Assembly (NCBI GenBank): GCA_900088475.1
Contig: FLMG01002125.1
Coordinates: 6,869-70,868 of the forward strand
Length of the DNA: 64,000 nucleotides
Direction of reading: 5' to 3'
Source: Hyphochytrium catenoides
Lineage: Eukaryota; Sar; Hyphochytriomycetes; Hyphochytriales; Hyphochytriaceae
A program made the translations under genes and the position numbers. Shown piece after piece: positions 16,754-30,103 of this stretch (its first letter is position 1; every line of letters begins with the position of its first letter). The notes beneath the pieces were generated by a model. The model searched no databases. It was not told the DNA's origin and saw nothing but the letters and a program-made list of their open reading frames with translations.

Positions 16754-17693
16754 CGTTTGACGAGATTGAAAGAGGTTCAGAGCTCACATATATAGGCAGA
16801 AAAGAACTGACAGCTGCATCACTAAAGCTCTCTGTATACTTGTCCAGGGAATTCGGCTGCAAAAGTATACGCGAATGTGCCTTCAGGAAGCCCTTTCTCA
16901 CCTCCTTCGGCCAGCTTTCAATGGCCAATACCTCTTTCAGAGATTTTATGTTAGGCCTCACGAATCATTCTTTTCTGTGGAGCGCGTGAGGCTAAATAAA
17001 CTTGCTCTTATTTCTCTCTTGGTCAAGTGTCTGGAAATTCACTATGTGCACGTTCCATTCCCTCCAATTAGCGCGTCTGTCCTCATCCTGAAGCTCCAGG
17101 TCGACACTCCGTCTCCTCGATGTATAACCCTTGTGATCATCCCTCCTGTGAGACCACTGCAGGAAGGTAAAGAGAGTAAAGGGTAGAGATGGTCCTTGCG
17201 AAACGTGCCAGTATCTGCCTTTCTTTCTCTTTCCATCTCCTCCCGCTGCGACTCTAACATTAGCGATACTCCTTGACAATAGCTGCTGTCTCTCCTCGTA
17301 GCAAAAACCTCCCTCGTAGCAAAAACGCCGTCACGAGAGTAGTACGATTTAGCACTTAAGACCAATTGCTTGCTGCGAGCTACATGGGGTCACAGCTTGT
17401 GAGGAGGCTGTGCACGCAGCTAATCTCACACAACACGGTTGGCACATGTCCAGTAGTTCTCTCTACTTCCTTCCCAACCTTTCATCTCCTCCTCCCTTAT
17501 CAAAGTCAGTATTCGTTAGTAGAAGAGACCAGGGTCGCCACTACATAAGACTCCGCCGCCATCAAGAACATAGAGAAGTTCGCTTACGGCTGGCCATGGA
17601 GTTGCTTTTATTATTAGCGATACCATACATAACCCTGAAAGGAGGGAAACGTTGCCAGCATTTCACTTCTGTCTAAAGCTAGACTCCTACTTC
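16754..17693. other. Convergent intergenic spacer
   Basis: About 0.9 kb between the 3' ends of two convergent genes (hydrolase on plus, IFT172 on minus). I see only short non-conserved frames, and a small duplication of the motif CTCGTAGCAAAAAC near 17295-17326. Confidence 0.5.
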
Positions 17694-20600
17694 TTAGTAG
17701 GCTGGTGACACGTTCTCATTGCACCAGGGGCACTGCTTGAAGGCTAGGGCACACTGGTTCCACGCATCTTTGTTAGCGGGGACATGGCAATGGGGGCACG
17801 ACACCTTGACAGAAGGCTTAACTGGATAGCCGGTGACTATGCAGGCTTCGGCGTGATTGTTACATTCTGGGCAGACAAGAGAAGCTTCATATACTTGGGC
17901 TGAGCAAGCAGGGCAGTTATCTGTCGGGAGACTCTGAGAGACCTTCTGGTCCATAGAGATGGCTAACACCCAGTCACGGAGTTCCTCTGAAGTACGACAT
18001 AGTCGATGGCGACAAGAGAAATGACGACGCTTAGCTTTTATAAGAGCATCAACGGAATAGCGCGAGATGAAGACATGAGGAAGCAGGAAGAAAAAGACCG
18101 TCATACGAACTACAGAGACGGTAGGCATACTGATCGTCCTCTAACCCCTGCTTTGATGCTCCGTCAGAAGCTTCGCCCACATTGCGCTCTATCTTCTTCC
18201 ACCCCTCTTTGCCGTCCCCTTTTCACGTCAGCACTCCTCATAACAACATTTAATACTTGCTCTCACCTCTCTGATCCTCAGGCAAGTATTGCATGGTGGG
18301 AAGCTCCACGTCCGTAGGAGCCGGGACATCCGTGCCCATAAAGTCAGTATTGTCCAGCATGTTGGCATTGCCTTCTTCCATGGCCTCAGAGAGGTCGAGA
18401 TATCTGTTTGAATATACAAACGCTGCAGAGAGCCATTCCTGCTTTCTGCAAGCAGTCCCTGCTAGGTAATAAGCTTTGTCCTGCGCAATGTAGCCAGCAT
18501 ATCGCAGCATACCGACAGCCACCTAATAACGAACAAGCAGATGAACAAGCCATGAGCAAAGACGGCCTGTGACCTCTTGGTGAACCGAGGACAAGCCGAA
18601 CATGAGAAGGAAATCACGGCTGCTCGGAAGAAGCTCTACTCCAGCAGTAGGGCTATCAGAAAACTAGAAGCGATAAAAGGGCCACGCACTCTAGACGGAG
18701 AGATAGAGTAAGAAAGAAGTCAACACCAACGAAGGGATAATGCGGTGCGGACCAGAGCACAGATCGGGAGAGAAAACACCTCTTCTTACCCTAGCAGCCA
18801 GCTTAAGTATTCCTTTTTCTTCGAATCTTCTCTTCAAATGGAGGAAGTGCACAATCAGTATCCATTGGTCCACCTCTTTCACTGTCTCAGGGTCGAAGCT
18901 CGCTCTATGGATGGACACAGAGTACTTCTGTAGGCACTCATGCAGGTCGGCAATGATTGCACCAGCGGGGTCACCGTTGTCCTCCTCTTCCTTCGTCCGG
19001 TTAACAATCATCTGTGGAGAGCAGACGCGACACCGCAGAGAGGAGCTTAGAGGTGAGATGAAAGGAGGAGACGGGGACAACAGAATAATGAAGGAGACTG
19101 CGAATGTTAACAGTGAAAGCCGTAGGTAATTGGCAGCCCTTCATTCGCTCTCGCTCTCTTCTCTGGCCCTTTACCTTAATGAACCTTGCGTAGGTCGGAT
19201 AGGCGGTTTGCGCCGTGCTCATTCCGTACTGCGACAAGGCAGAGACTGCCTGCGCAATCCTTTCTATCTCGCGTCCCTCGACAATCTTGGTCAGGAACTG
19301 CAGGCAATACTGTCGAACAAGATCGGGACTCTCCTCCGCTGCTAGAGAGAAGAGTTTGTCCCATTCACCCCGCTGTACGTAGATGTCCAAGGCAGCATTT
19401 ATCTAAGAAAAAGAGAGTAACGAAGGGACCTAGCGTGAATATCGAGACTGCGAGAAACGGTAAGGGCTGTTTCTAGCATGGAAGCTATCAACCCACCTTT
19501 CCACCCTTGGCAAGCCCGTCTGCGTTCTTGCTGTCGACGCACGAATCTTCGAAAGCTTTCTCCACCCTGCTCTTCAGGTTCGGTGCGTAGCTAGCAGCGA
19601 CTCCTCTGGCCTTTTCCCATTGTTTGGCCAGAATGTAAGCATCCACTGCCTCATCATACAGCTCGGCTTCCTACCCAGCGGAAGACAAGTGGTAAGGAAT
19701 TGAACGAGAGACAAGAAAGGTAGAAGGTGGTTCATCGACGGTAAGGGACCAGAAATAGAGGAGCTGACCTTGAAATAGTCTCCTGCCTTGTCATGAATTC
19801 CAGCTTCTTTGAACTTGAAAGCAACGGCCTCACCGACTTCTTCGTAACGGGACCGTACTTGCTCCTCAGCAAGCTGCATTGCACGCAGCCATGCCTTCTG
19901 CACTTGAGAGATATCTCCCCCAGGTGGGACAGCAGCCTGAAGAGAGGGGAGGACAGAGAAGGCAAATGAGCAACACGCCAAGTGAAGTAAAAGAGATCAA
20001 GAGAAAGAGTGAGGCTCTCTTGATTGACCCTTCTGCTAAAGAAAAGGACCGAGGCGAAACAGCTTCCATCCGGCGGAGAATAGCTTCCACATAACCTTCC
20101 TTTTACCTTGAGATAGGCATCGATGGCCTGCGAGAACTGTCCGTTCTCTTCCCACATCTTACCCGCTGCGGTTGGGTCCCCGGAAGAAGCGGCTGAAGAT
20201 GCCATACTCTTTTCGTATGCAGCATTAACCTGAAAGATCCACATAAGTCTTACGGCGACTATTGGGTGAGAGTTCGTCCGCGCGACATCGTCACGAGTAG
20301 AAGCTCTTAAGGTGAGGACAATTCTAGCTTTTTAGCAGGAAAGAGAGAGGTAGAGCAGGACTCACAAGCAAAGAGCAAAAAGTATAGAAAAGAAGAGAGT
20401 GGGTGAGTGGCAGCGCTGACCTCCTGCAGCTTGTGAGGTAGGTATCGCTTGGCGATTCTCCTGGCTTCTGTCCACATGCTGGCTTCTTGGTAGGCTGAGA
20501 GAATGAGCTCCGGCTTGCCGGCAGATATGAAGAGAGATTCTGCCAGTGAGAGCGATATCAAGGGACAGAGAGGTAAGCCATGGCTGGGAGCAACACATGC

Positions 20601-23600
20601 ACTAAGCATCCAATAGTAAGCGGCATAACGAGTAGTGGAGAAGGAGAGCATGCCCAGAAGTGAGGCAATGTAGGTTTGGAAGCATAGTGTTACGGACCGG
20701 CTGCAGGGTAGTCCTTCTTCTCCAGCGCCTGTCTTCCTTGGCTGGTCATAACCTCGGAAGTTGAGGAAGGATCATGCTGCTCTGCTACTCTCATGGCACT
20801 GTCCCAATCCTTCTGGTGAACATACATGTCGATAGCCTCCTTTGGCCTCCCTGCCTTAATAAACTCTTCCTCCGCCTCCTTGAACTTCTCCTCGTCCTCG
20901 AGATACAGGGCGTACTTCAAATGTATCTCAGGCAGCTTCTTTGGAAGCGCAGACTATGTACCGAGAGAAGAGCACCAACAATGTGAGAGACCATTAGGAG
21001 AAATATCATAAACTTTTGACGTGTCGCAATCGCTGAAGCGAGATAGATGGAAAAGGAAGATGGCAATATCATGGAAATTCCAGTGTCTAGCAATAGAGGA
21101 CAGTATGTTTGTGAAGTCTGCGGATATAAGCCTTCCTAGACGTGCAATGCTCTTTCTTCCTTACCTCAGCCAACTGGAAGGCATGTTCAAAAGCTCCACT
21201 TTCGATGGCATAGTCAACCGCGGGCTCAATAAGCCCAAGCTTTGTAAGCAGCTTGCCACCAGCATCCCCGCCCAGATGCAGTGCCCAAGCGTAGGCTACG
21301 CGCTTTGAGGCATTGATACCTGAGGGAATAGGTACAGTGTATATTAAGCAAATGAGGCGAAGATGTAATAGAAAAGGGAAGTCTGTCACAAGCCCTCCAA
21401 CTGCTTTACCCTCTTTATGTTGCCGCATTTCATAGCCAATTTTTCCTCTAACAGACGAACCTTCTTATAGGACCTGATTCTTTTTAGTGTCTTACCTCCA
21501 TGGTACTTCGCCACCCTGATGGCTTCATCCCACATATCGTTTGCCCTATACATATTCACGGCTGCGAGCCAATCTCCCGCCTCGCAGTAGTGATGCTCTG
21601 CTTCCTTCACATTTCCTTCCATCTCCAGCTGCTGGGCCAGGTGCGTATGGGTCTCTTTCAAGAGATCCTTGCGATAAAGAGAGACAAGGCGGACCATGTG
21701 ATCGTATTTCCTCGCCTTCTTATACATATCTATGGCCAAATCGTGCTCGTTCACCGTGAGGTAGAGCTTCTCCGCCTCCTGTTAGACGGTAGACAAGTCA
21801 GAGCCTAGACAGTAAGAGCATCCCGACAGAGGACTCCAAGAAAAAGAGAGTGAGATGGGAAGGTCAGGAGTTGAGAGAAGTAGACGCCAAAGGTTATCGT
21901 CGCAGGATTGCCAACAAGACATGGTTCAGGTAAATATGACCTTGAGCTTGCCCTCTGCTTCCATTCTCTGGGCTTGTGAGATGTATAACACATTGATCTC
22001 ATTCTGGCTCATATACGACACTGCCACCTTGTGGGCCGCCTCCCACCTGTTGACCCTCGTGTACATCTCCACAGCATCCTGGATCCCAGACGATGTAAAG
22101 CCATCAGCAGCCAACAAAAGACATGTGGAGAACTGTTAGCTTCTCTACTTTGGAAGAGATTAGAGGCTAACAAAGTAGGGCGTCAAAGAGTCTGCTGGCA
22201 GTCTTACGGAAGACGGACGTGGGATCGAAGCTAATTGCGTCCAAAAAGGGAAGGCAAGGGAGGTTGAACAGGTGGTTAGAAGAGTCACATGGGGTTTTCA
22301 TACCTGAGGAAATCCTGCCTTAACGAAACATTTCTCTGCCTCTTCATAGTGAGCAGCTTCCTGATAGTGCCGAGCTAGTCTTCTAAGGTAAGGCTGCGCC
22401 TCTTCGAGGTCAAGAGCTTCTACCAGTTGACCAGCCTTGGCCCATTGCCTAGAGATAAGAGGGAGCGAACAGACCGAGAGCGGGATTAGCACAAAAGCTA
22501 TTCCAACATGTGAACGACAGATGTTGTCAACTGGGGAAAGTGCAGACCGAGGCGGACAGAGGACGAGCACCTGCTATTGAGGGCAGCCTCAATGGCCTTG
22601 GTGTGGACATTGGCTTCAATGTAGTGGTTGATAGCCATGTCAACCTGCTTCTGAGCAACGAGGTGATCGCCCCATGACTCCTCCAGACGTACCACCTAAG
22701 GGGAAGAGAGTATGGCGTTAAACAGGCATGCAATGGCGTCCAACTGCTTTTGTAGAAAAACAATGAGTATGAGATGCCTGGAAATATCTAGGGCTAAGAG
22801 GAGGTGCTAGATAGTGAAAATAGGTCCGAAAATGATAGTGATTGCTTGAGGCTACAGACCTGGTCTGGAAAGGCTTTCCTGGCCAAGTCAACGGCTCTCC
22901 TGAAAGCGTTCCCTTTGATGTAAGTGTCTAGAGCTCTCTTCTCTTGTCCCATCCGTTCGAAGAACTCTCCGGCCTTCTCCAACATACCCGCATGCTCCAG
23001 GCCTAAGAGGTGCAAATAACGCGTGTAAGCAGGTAAACGCGGTAGTGACAGCCGTCAGCCACGTAGTGTCATATGTGAGAGTGTCGCCTTGAGAAATCAC
23101 ACACGAGGCTGGGGGAGTTCCAGATGTTCCCTCAGCCTCCATTGGAAAAGACACTCTTGTCTATCTCTTTCGTTTATATTCCCTCCCATTGAACCCTCGC
23201 CCCTCACTTACTTGAGGCAACAGCTTCCAAGAGCTGTGGGTTGGAAGTAACATTGTACTTGTTAATGATTCGGGCAGCCTTGGCAGGAAGACCGCCTTTT
23301 AGGAAGAGGTCGATGGCTCCAGTGTAATCTCCCTCCTGTTCCTTCACGGCTCCAGCCTTCTCCTCCTGTCCTGTCTCCAGGAGGTATTGAAGGTACGACT
23401 CTCGCATACCCTGAAAGTGCGTTAGAGCGAGAAGAGACACAGAGTCACCGGCAACGTTTGAAATTGGTGGGAGACAGAAAGTGAAAATATGGATCCGGGA
23501 ACTTGGAGAATTTGGCTTGTCTAATGATTGTGAAAGGTTGTAAACAGAGATAATGCGAGGAGCCCGAGAGTTAAAAAGGGCACGTCGTGGACTAATTCTA

Positions 23601-26600
23601 CCTGGGCCTGGTCGCTCTTCTTGGACTCCGCCACTGCGATCGCCTCGTCGTACATGTGAAGCTGCTGATACATCTCGATCGCATCGTCAATTTGACCTAA
23701 GATGGCCACGAGTTGCGGTTTGGCGCATTCAAGGCATGTAAGACCTAATAAAGCAACAGGCAGATAATTGCGAGACAACTCTGCTCGTCGTCACGCTCTT
23801 ACCCTGACCCACTAGTATCTCCTCGGCCGCTCTGAAGTCCTTGCGTAGTTGAGCCATCCGAGCTCGTACCAGAAAGTGATCTTTGCCCGCGAGACCTAAG
23901 TAGGAGAGAGAGGACGGCCATTAGTATCACTAGCAGATTTCAACTTCTGAGCGGTCTACGAGGGTTGACACGAGGTGGGGCAAGCCATGACAGCACCAGC
24001 TAAACAGAACATATTGACCAAATGGAAAAAAGTGAGCCAACATACCCAGGCTGGCCGCAGCTTTGTCTGCAATCTTGTTTGTCTTTCTCAGATATCGGGT
24101 CCTGGCGACGTTACCTAAAGCTGCTGCGCAGCGTTCCGCGATGTGCATGTCATCTACCAGCACAGCTTGTTGGCTCAGCTGGTGCCACATCGCCTCAGTT
24201 TCCGCAGTAAGCTCCAAGTTGCTAGAGGAGTGAGGTCAGTGAGCCGAGAGAGCGGACTAGGGGCAATCGACTAAAGGAGACGACATTAACGCGAATGATC
24301 ACTCGAAACGTATGTCGTCAAATCAATCTAAAGCTTGGTTTCGCGGTCTTTTCCTTTCATCCTGTCTGTACCTGAGTATATCCATGGCCTTAACGAAGTT
24401 GCCATCGTCCATGGCGACAGTAAAGTTAATGAGCCCCTCGTCGAGCTGATAAGCCACCGTGCTGACACCCTCGTCTACTACCACCTCCGTCTTTCCGTTT
24501 GCTCTCTCGATGCCTTCAACCTCACCTTTTATTTGGTAGTTGGTCACCTAAAAGAATTGAAAAGTGAGGCAAACGTACGAAGGAGAGGGTAAGAGTCGGC
24601 TTGGGACAAGCTGGAAACGAGATTTACGGAGACCGCAGGTTGGCCCAGGCTTTCTATTCTCTAGTCGACAAGCGCAATGGAAGGATCCTGAGAATCTTCT
24701 TTCATGGCATTACCTTATCTGGAGCCATGATGTTATACCAAACAGAGAGAGTAGAACGGTTTTGCGCAACCACGACATCACTTTCGGGTACCCACTGGAC
24801 ATAGTTGCAATGGGACAGAAGAGTACTACGGCTCTGACCCTCCACGTCGAAGAGATGAAGTTGCCTTCTCTTGTCACGGAAGAGCAGGAGATTTCCTCCG
24901 CTGTTGAGCTCCAACCAGTCAATTTTTGAATCATGGCTGATGTTCGTGGTAGCTTGACTGTAGAGGTCTCTGATCTGAGGAAGTCAAAGAGGTCGGGAAA
25001 GGGATAAACAACAGTGGGTATACGGGCGCAAAACGATGTTGGGAAGGGTGTCTATCGATGACAAAGAGCGTGGTCCAAGTGGAAGAGGAAAGACAAAGAA
25101 CAGCGGGGACCAATGCTTTGCCGCAATAATAGAATCGAAGGGCCAGTCTCTCTACCCCTTCCAATTGGCAAGTGCCACGCAAGGAACCTTACCGAGATTG
25201 TCTGAAGGTCCATCAAATAAGCTATTCGCTTGTTTTCTCCCACAGGAGTGACAGGCCCTCTTCCAGTGTTCCTGGGCGGCCTCTCGTTGATTCTGACGGA
25301 TATGAGATGAGGACTCATATGTTCGGTCCTCACTGAAGCGAGCAGTTCATTCTTTCCATATTCTATCAAAGAGAGCTCTCCGGCCTGGTAGACAATACAA
25401 GCGCTCTCATTGTCAAAGACATATTTCTCTTTGCCGGAGGAGCTCCATTCCACCTCACTCAGCTTGCCGGTCTCAAGATCTGCCACTAGTAGAGTATGCG
25501 TCGATAGGGCAACGAGGTACCGATCTTGGTTTAGAAACTTATCCTGGTAGATGTCAATCTTCAGGATCTCTGCCCCGAATTGGGACTTCAGAACTATCCT
25601 CGCGCCAGTAGATAGACGTTTGACAATGACTTGAGAGGGAGAGACGTACGTGAACTCGAACTTCCCCTTGTATTTGCATCGCTTGACGCAAGCGTCATAG
25701 AGATCTACCACGCCACAAATGTTCCCGACAACCAACCGGCTTCCATCTTTCTTCCAGGCTAGAGCCGTGACCGTGTAAAAATTGGGGATCTCTCTAATAG
25801 TAACTTCTTCCCAGTTCTTTTCCCTCTGGTCGTACTTGTACACGAAAAATGCATTGAAGTTCCCAAGGACAACCGCATCGCCGCTCGGATTCATGGACGC
25901 GACGGAGAAGTCCTTCACCTTTCGCTCATTCTCTCTTTGTGAAGAGTAATCAAACGTTTTTAGCTTTCCCCCGTTGTTGTCATAGAAGACGACAGTACCA
26001 TCATTTCCCGCAACTACCAGGCTTTCTCCCCAAGAGAGACAGGAAGGTACGCAAGAATGGTATGCGAACTTAGCCTGTGCTGGTCCTCCATCCTGGTCGA
26101 AGAAGTAGCGCTGGATGCTGTTGTCAACGTGGGCGGAAAGGACGGCTGTTCCATCTGGACTGCTGCACAGAGCAGTGACAAGGGAAGCAGATGGATGGGT
26201 GTAGAGAACTTTGTCTTTGTTGCTCTTCAGTTGACCCAACTTCACTTTGCCCTCTGCAAGGCCGAAGACAATCTGGCGAAAGAAAATAAGAGATTTAACA
26301 AAGACAGACAGGCAGCGTACCAGATGAGACTGGTGAGGGGAAGAAGAACGGATAGAAGAGCAACAGAGCTAGAGACGTTCATCGAGCACGCACTTAGCAC
26401 CAGCCGTAACGCTGGAAGGATATGGTAGGGCTATGTTCCAACTCATGGATTTCGTGTCACATAGAGTAGACGAGGAGGTCATGAAGAGGTGTGTGAAAGA
26501 CGGAATCGCCATGCAAGTCACTGCGTGAACGATGAGCGAAGCTTCAGAGACACATAGAGAAAGAGAGAGCGAACGAGAGAGACAAAAAAAGGGCTAGCCT

Positions 26601-27149
26601 TCTTACCTCATTGGGATGTGCAGCTGGCCACGTAAGACAGGTAACGGAACTAGAGGTTGGGAACTTGTTGCAGATACTCTTTTTCTCTCCCCATTCCAGT
26701 CCCAGTTTGTAAATGAAGACAATGTTGTCGCTTTGAGCAACTGCGAGCTTTGTGGAGTCAGGAGAGAACTCTAGTGCGCGGACTGAATAATTCTTCTGGC
26801 CCTAGATAATGAAGGTTATAAAGGAAAATCGGAATGAGCTAGCATGACCGAGATCAATTATCGAAACTCTGATAGAAAGATAAGAGTTATGAAAAGGCGA
26901 GTGATCCGAACTAATAGTCGAGCGAATCATAACTTGGCACCTATCAAACCATCATCGAATAGACCTGACCTGGATGTTAGGCTTCGTAGAAAATTTGTCC
27001 TTTCTGTCCCCATTCTCATCAAACAAATGGACGATGCGATCGGCCGTGGCGACTGCGAGTCTGTTGCCATTCGGAGACCAAGCGATTGCCGTCACTTTGT
27101 TCATCCCATCAGTGTGGGGCATAACGGATTTTAGATAGCGGAGCTGCAT
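17694..27149 (-). CDS. IFT172: Intraflagellar transport protein 172 (IFT-B subunit)
   Basis: Predicted 1760 aa, close to animal IFT172 (about 1750). Twenty-four exons, in transcript order: 27149-26970, 26801-26607, 26272-25193, 24974-24714, 24547-24372, 24221-24046, 23895-23803, 23696-23602, 23410-23212, 23002-22860, 22695-22571, 22448-22304, 22078-21941, 21778-21496, 21319-21165, 20953-20698, 20539-20421, 20229-20107, 19936-19769, 19670-19497, 19402-19175, 19011-18790, 18522-18267, 17986-17694; all phases close. The N-terminus ([23 protein letters not shown]) begins the WD40 propeller pair. [10 protein letters not shown] and [20 protein letters not shown] match the conserved second propeller. 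From about residue 620 a long TPR-like helical solenoid follows (repeats such as [20 protein letters not shown]). The C-terminus has CxxC pairs (CPACSAQ, CPECNN, CPHCHV, CPWC) around the conserved ACIVTGYPV and ANKDAW. It acts in the flagellar base-to-tip IFT-B train, so the organism builds flagella. Confidence 0.96.
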
Positions 27150-27974
27150 TTTGCCTGGGAGTAGCCCGCGCCAAGGCTATAAACTATGTGTCTTTCCCCC
27201 TGGTCGTTGACCACGTTGCCCGTGCAGTTAGAGCTGCGGCATCACACTCTAGCTGCGGAGTGAGGTTTGCTATTCGTAACAACTAGGGGCAGAAGTAATG
27301 AAATGGTTAGCTCGAGGATGGACAGCTCACGTTCTCCTCGTCTTTGCTCTCTCTGTTGTTGTCTCTTAAGTCTCTCTTCAGTGGCTTCCATCGGCAGGAT
27401 GCTCCGTCGGTGCTATCTATCTGCTATGCCGCATCCCAGCTGATTGAGGGCGCATGCCGGTGATGAGCTCAAAAAGTGTCTTTTCATCACTTGTGATCGT
27501 TTCCAGTTCGCCATCCAGACCTCCCCCCTGAGTTAAGAAAAGAATTGTTGTTTCTTTCAGCTTTTCCCTGAACCCAGACTGACGAGCTAAACCTTCTTTG
27601 ATTGAAGCTTTCCCAGAAATAAATGGAGTACAGCGGTCTTGAGGATCAGTTCTATGGTTAATCAATAATAGTACCTATTTGATTCCCAGTTGCTGATATA
27701 GCGGAAGGTGAGATGTAGAGCGAAAAAGCTTCAGAAACTTCATAAAGATCGCTTCGGTAGAAAATCTGCTGCATCTTCATCAAAATCTCTATTGTACACT
27801 GAAGAAGAGCTGCCCAATTTTGACAGACCTCTCTCTGTGGTACACCCTGCCAACACCGGTGATTTATGCCTATCTGATAGCTTACTGCAGCTCGTAGCGT
27901 TTAATGGTCTCACTGATAGGGCTGCGTTGCATGCCAAGAAGTTGAAAAAGGCAACCAAGAAGAGGAGGCAAAGA
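27150..27974. promoter_or_regulatory. Divergent spacer between IFT172 and CSN7
   Basis: About 0.8 kb separates the two start codons, so both promoters must lie here. I see no clear TATA box. The right part (27708-27974) is open in frame with the CSN7 start and is noted separately among the findings. A minus-strand frame at 27417-27665 shows no family. Confidence 0.4.
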
Positions 27975-29766
27975 ATGATGGATGACGGCGGTGCCACGGC
28001 GCTCGAGAAATTCACTCTCCTTGCTAAGTCTGCGAAGGCGAAGGCCTGTGTGGCACTCATCCAGCAGGTCGGCACAATGATCTCTGCTAGAAGCTTCGAC
28101 CACATATCTGATATACTGTCTTTAGGTGCTAAATAATAAGCGCATTTTCGTCTTTGGAGAGCTACTTGAAGCCAAGAATGTCAAAGAGGTACAGGAGTTC
28201 AATCTCCTCTGTGGTCGTTCTAAATAACAGTTCTGTTGCGCAGCTCCAAGGCACTGAAAATGAGCCATACTACCGCCTCTTGGAAGTCTTTGCTTACGGC
28301 ACTTATCCGGACTACAAGGGTGAGTTCCCGAAACGTAAAGAGTCTACTCTTTAGGCTTGGCTTCTGAAACTTGGCTGCGCTAATGCCTTTTCTTGCGCAG
28401 AGGCTAAAGGGCTTCCTGAAATAACTCCTTCGCAGCGGAAGAAGCTCCAACAACTTACGATTGTCTCTTTATCCCAACGGCAGAAGGTTCATCATTACTA
28501 TATGCGCTGTAATCGTTATTCTCTAACTTGCCATTGGCCCTAGCGTGTCCCGTACGATGCACTGATGGAGCAGCTGGAAATAGACAATGTGCGGCAACTC
28601 GAAGACCTCATTATAGAGAGTATATACGCGGTATGCCACTCTATAGTTATTTACAGCACTTAGATGAGAAGGGAAGACAGGAAGCACATGGAACTATTGA
28701 CTACATCGAGACAATAGAGAGTCAACTAGATTTGGCGCGTGGACATCAGTCATTACCCTATGACAAGGAGCCTGACTGGGGAGTGAACTTTAGGGCCTAA
28801 TAAGAGGAAAAATGGATCAGAAGAATCGGGTCTTGGATGTCAAACAAGCCATCGGTAGAGACATAAGAACCGAAGATCTGGACGCCATGATTCACAAGCT
28901 GCGAAACTGGTATGCTTGATTACTTCTGCTGTTCCCAAGCATCTCTCATCTTGTCTCTACACTATTGGCTTCTTAGTATATCTCATTTGGATTGGTTCTG
29001 CTAAAGAACCAACGGACTATAGAATGTTGATTTGTCCACTCCATACCTCTCCTTACCCCGCTATCTGAAACTTGGCAGTTCAGCCTACAACCTACTACGT
29101 GCAGCTCTGTGTCTGATGCGTATCTCTTTACAGGAGTTCTTCCGCAAGGGCTTTGCTGGAGAGCCTTGAGGAAAAGAAGAAGTAGGTTGGGCTCTTCCCG
29201 TTTATCAAACTGCTTTGCCTTACTCTGTTACTCTGTGAGACTCTGTGAGTTGCTTCTCAATCCAGGAGTCATGCATATATTATTCGCCGACGTGCTTCCT
29301 CTAGTCCTTTCTTATTGTAGTCTATTTTAGAGAAGCGTCTCTCACTCTCGTCTCCGTCCTTATAGATATGCTCAGAATGCAGTTTTCGCCGAAAAGCAAA
29401 GAAAAGAAGAGATTGCAAAGCGGATGGAGGAAGTGCGAAGAAAGGCCAAGCCGCCTCTAGATGACGCTGCCAACGCAATGGATATAGATGCCTACGAAGA
29501 GGAAGGCGATCAGCCCCGACGAGGGTAAGGTGCTTTCCCCGTCATACGATCTTTCACACACTTCCAACCAAACGTAACGCTTCTCACATCTCTCCTGCGC
29601 ATCTAACAGTATGCTACGGTTTTTCTATGCGTTTCTTAGCCACGATCAGTAAAACTAGCCGGCACACTAATGGGTTCCCCGCATCCTCACACTTTTCTCT
29701 AATATTAGTGGCAACAAAGCGAAGAGAAGAGTTCATGGCGGAGGTAGCCGACTGATGCGCATGTAG
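27975..29766 (+). CDS. CSN7: COP9 signalosome complex subunit 7 (PCI-domain protein)
   Basis: Predicted 256 aa from nine exons: 27975-28067, 28141-28188, 28244-28319, 28401-28486, 28544-28630, 28794-28909, 29134-29181, 29366-29524, 29709-29766 (TAG stop); phases close. It is recognised from ALEKFTLLAKSAKAKACVAL at the N-terminus, RIFVFGELLEAKNV, LLEVFAYGTYPDY, KKLQQLTIVSLSQRQK, LMEQLEIDNVRQLEDLIIES and the winged-helix end GKMDQKNRVLDVKQAIGRDI of the PCI domain. A charged helical tail and a basic Gly/Arg-rich end follow. CSN7 is a structural subunit of the complex that removes Nedd8 from cullins and so controls SCF-type ubiquitin ligases; it acts in nucleus and cytosol. Length is near the animal and plant proteins (about 260-275). 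Some introns are tiny (55 nt at 28189-28243). The start at 27975 gives the usual short N-terminus; 27978 is also ATG. Confidence 0.93.
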
Positions 29767-30103
29767 AATAGTAAGCAGGCCGACGTGGCGGCAGCGTTAA
29801 GCTAGAGCCCAGTTAAGGGCGATCGTGCTTAAAGCCTTCCATAGGAGCGCAATTACAGAGGCTCGTGCTCGCAGTCTTCCAGAAACTCTTGAGAGAGAAA
29901 GAACCTGAACATACGCCTTTGCGCGCCTCGTTTCTCCTTTTAGTTACCACTATCTTCTTTAAATCTCTCTCTTATCCTTCAAAAATAGTGATAGGTGAGT
30001 TGAGACTATCGATTAGCTCATGTAGTAATACGATTAGCAGAAATTGCCTTAGAAGCAGATATATGGCAGCAGCGGTTTCGACGCTATGAGGGGAAGGAGC
30101 TCT
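29767..30103. other. Convergent spacer
   Basis: A short region between the 3' ends of CSN7 (plus) and the membrane protein (minus). Nothing beyond short non-conserved frames is visible. Confidence 0.5.

Noticed and set aside
18006-18317. Plus-strand frames opposite IFT172 exons
   Set aside because: They are shadows of the IFT172 exons and introns, whose phase and conservation are clear.
27417-27665. Minus-strand 82-codon frame in the IFT172/CSN7 spacer
   Set aside because: No family signature, and it lies in the expected shared promoter.
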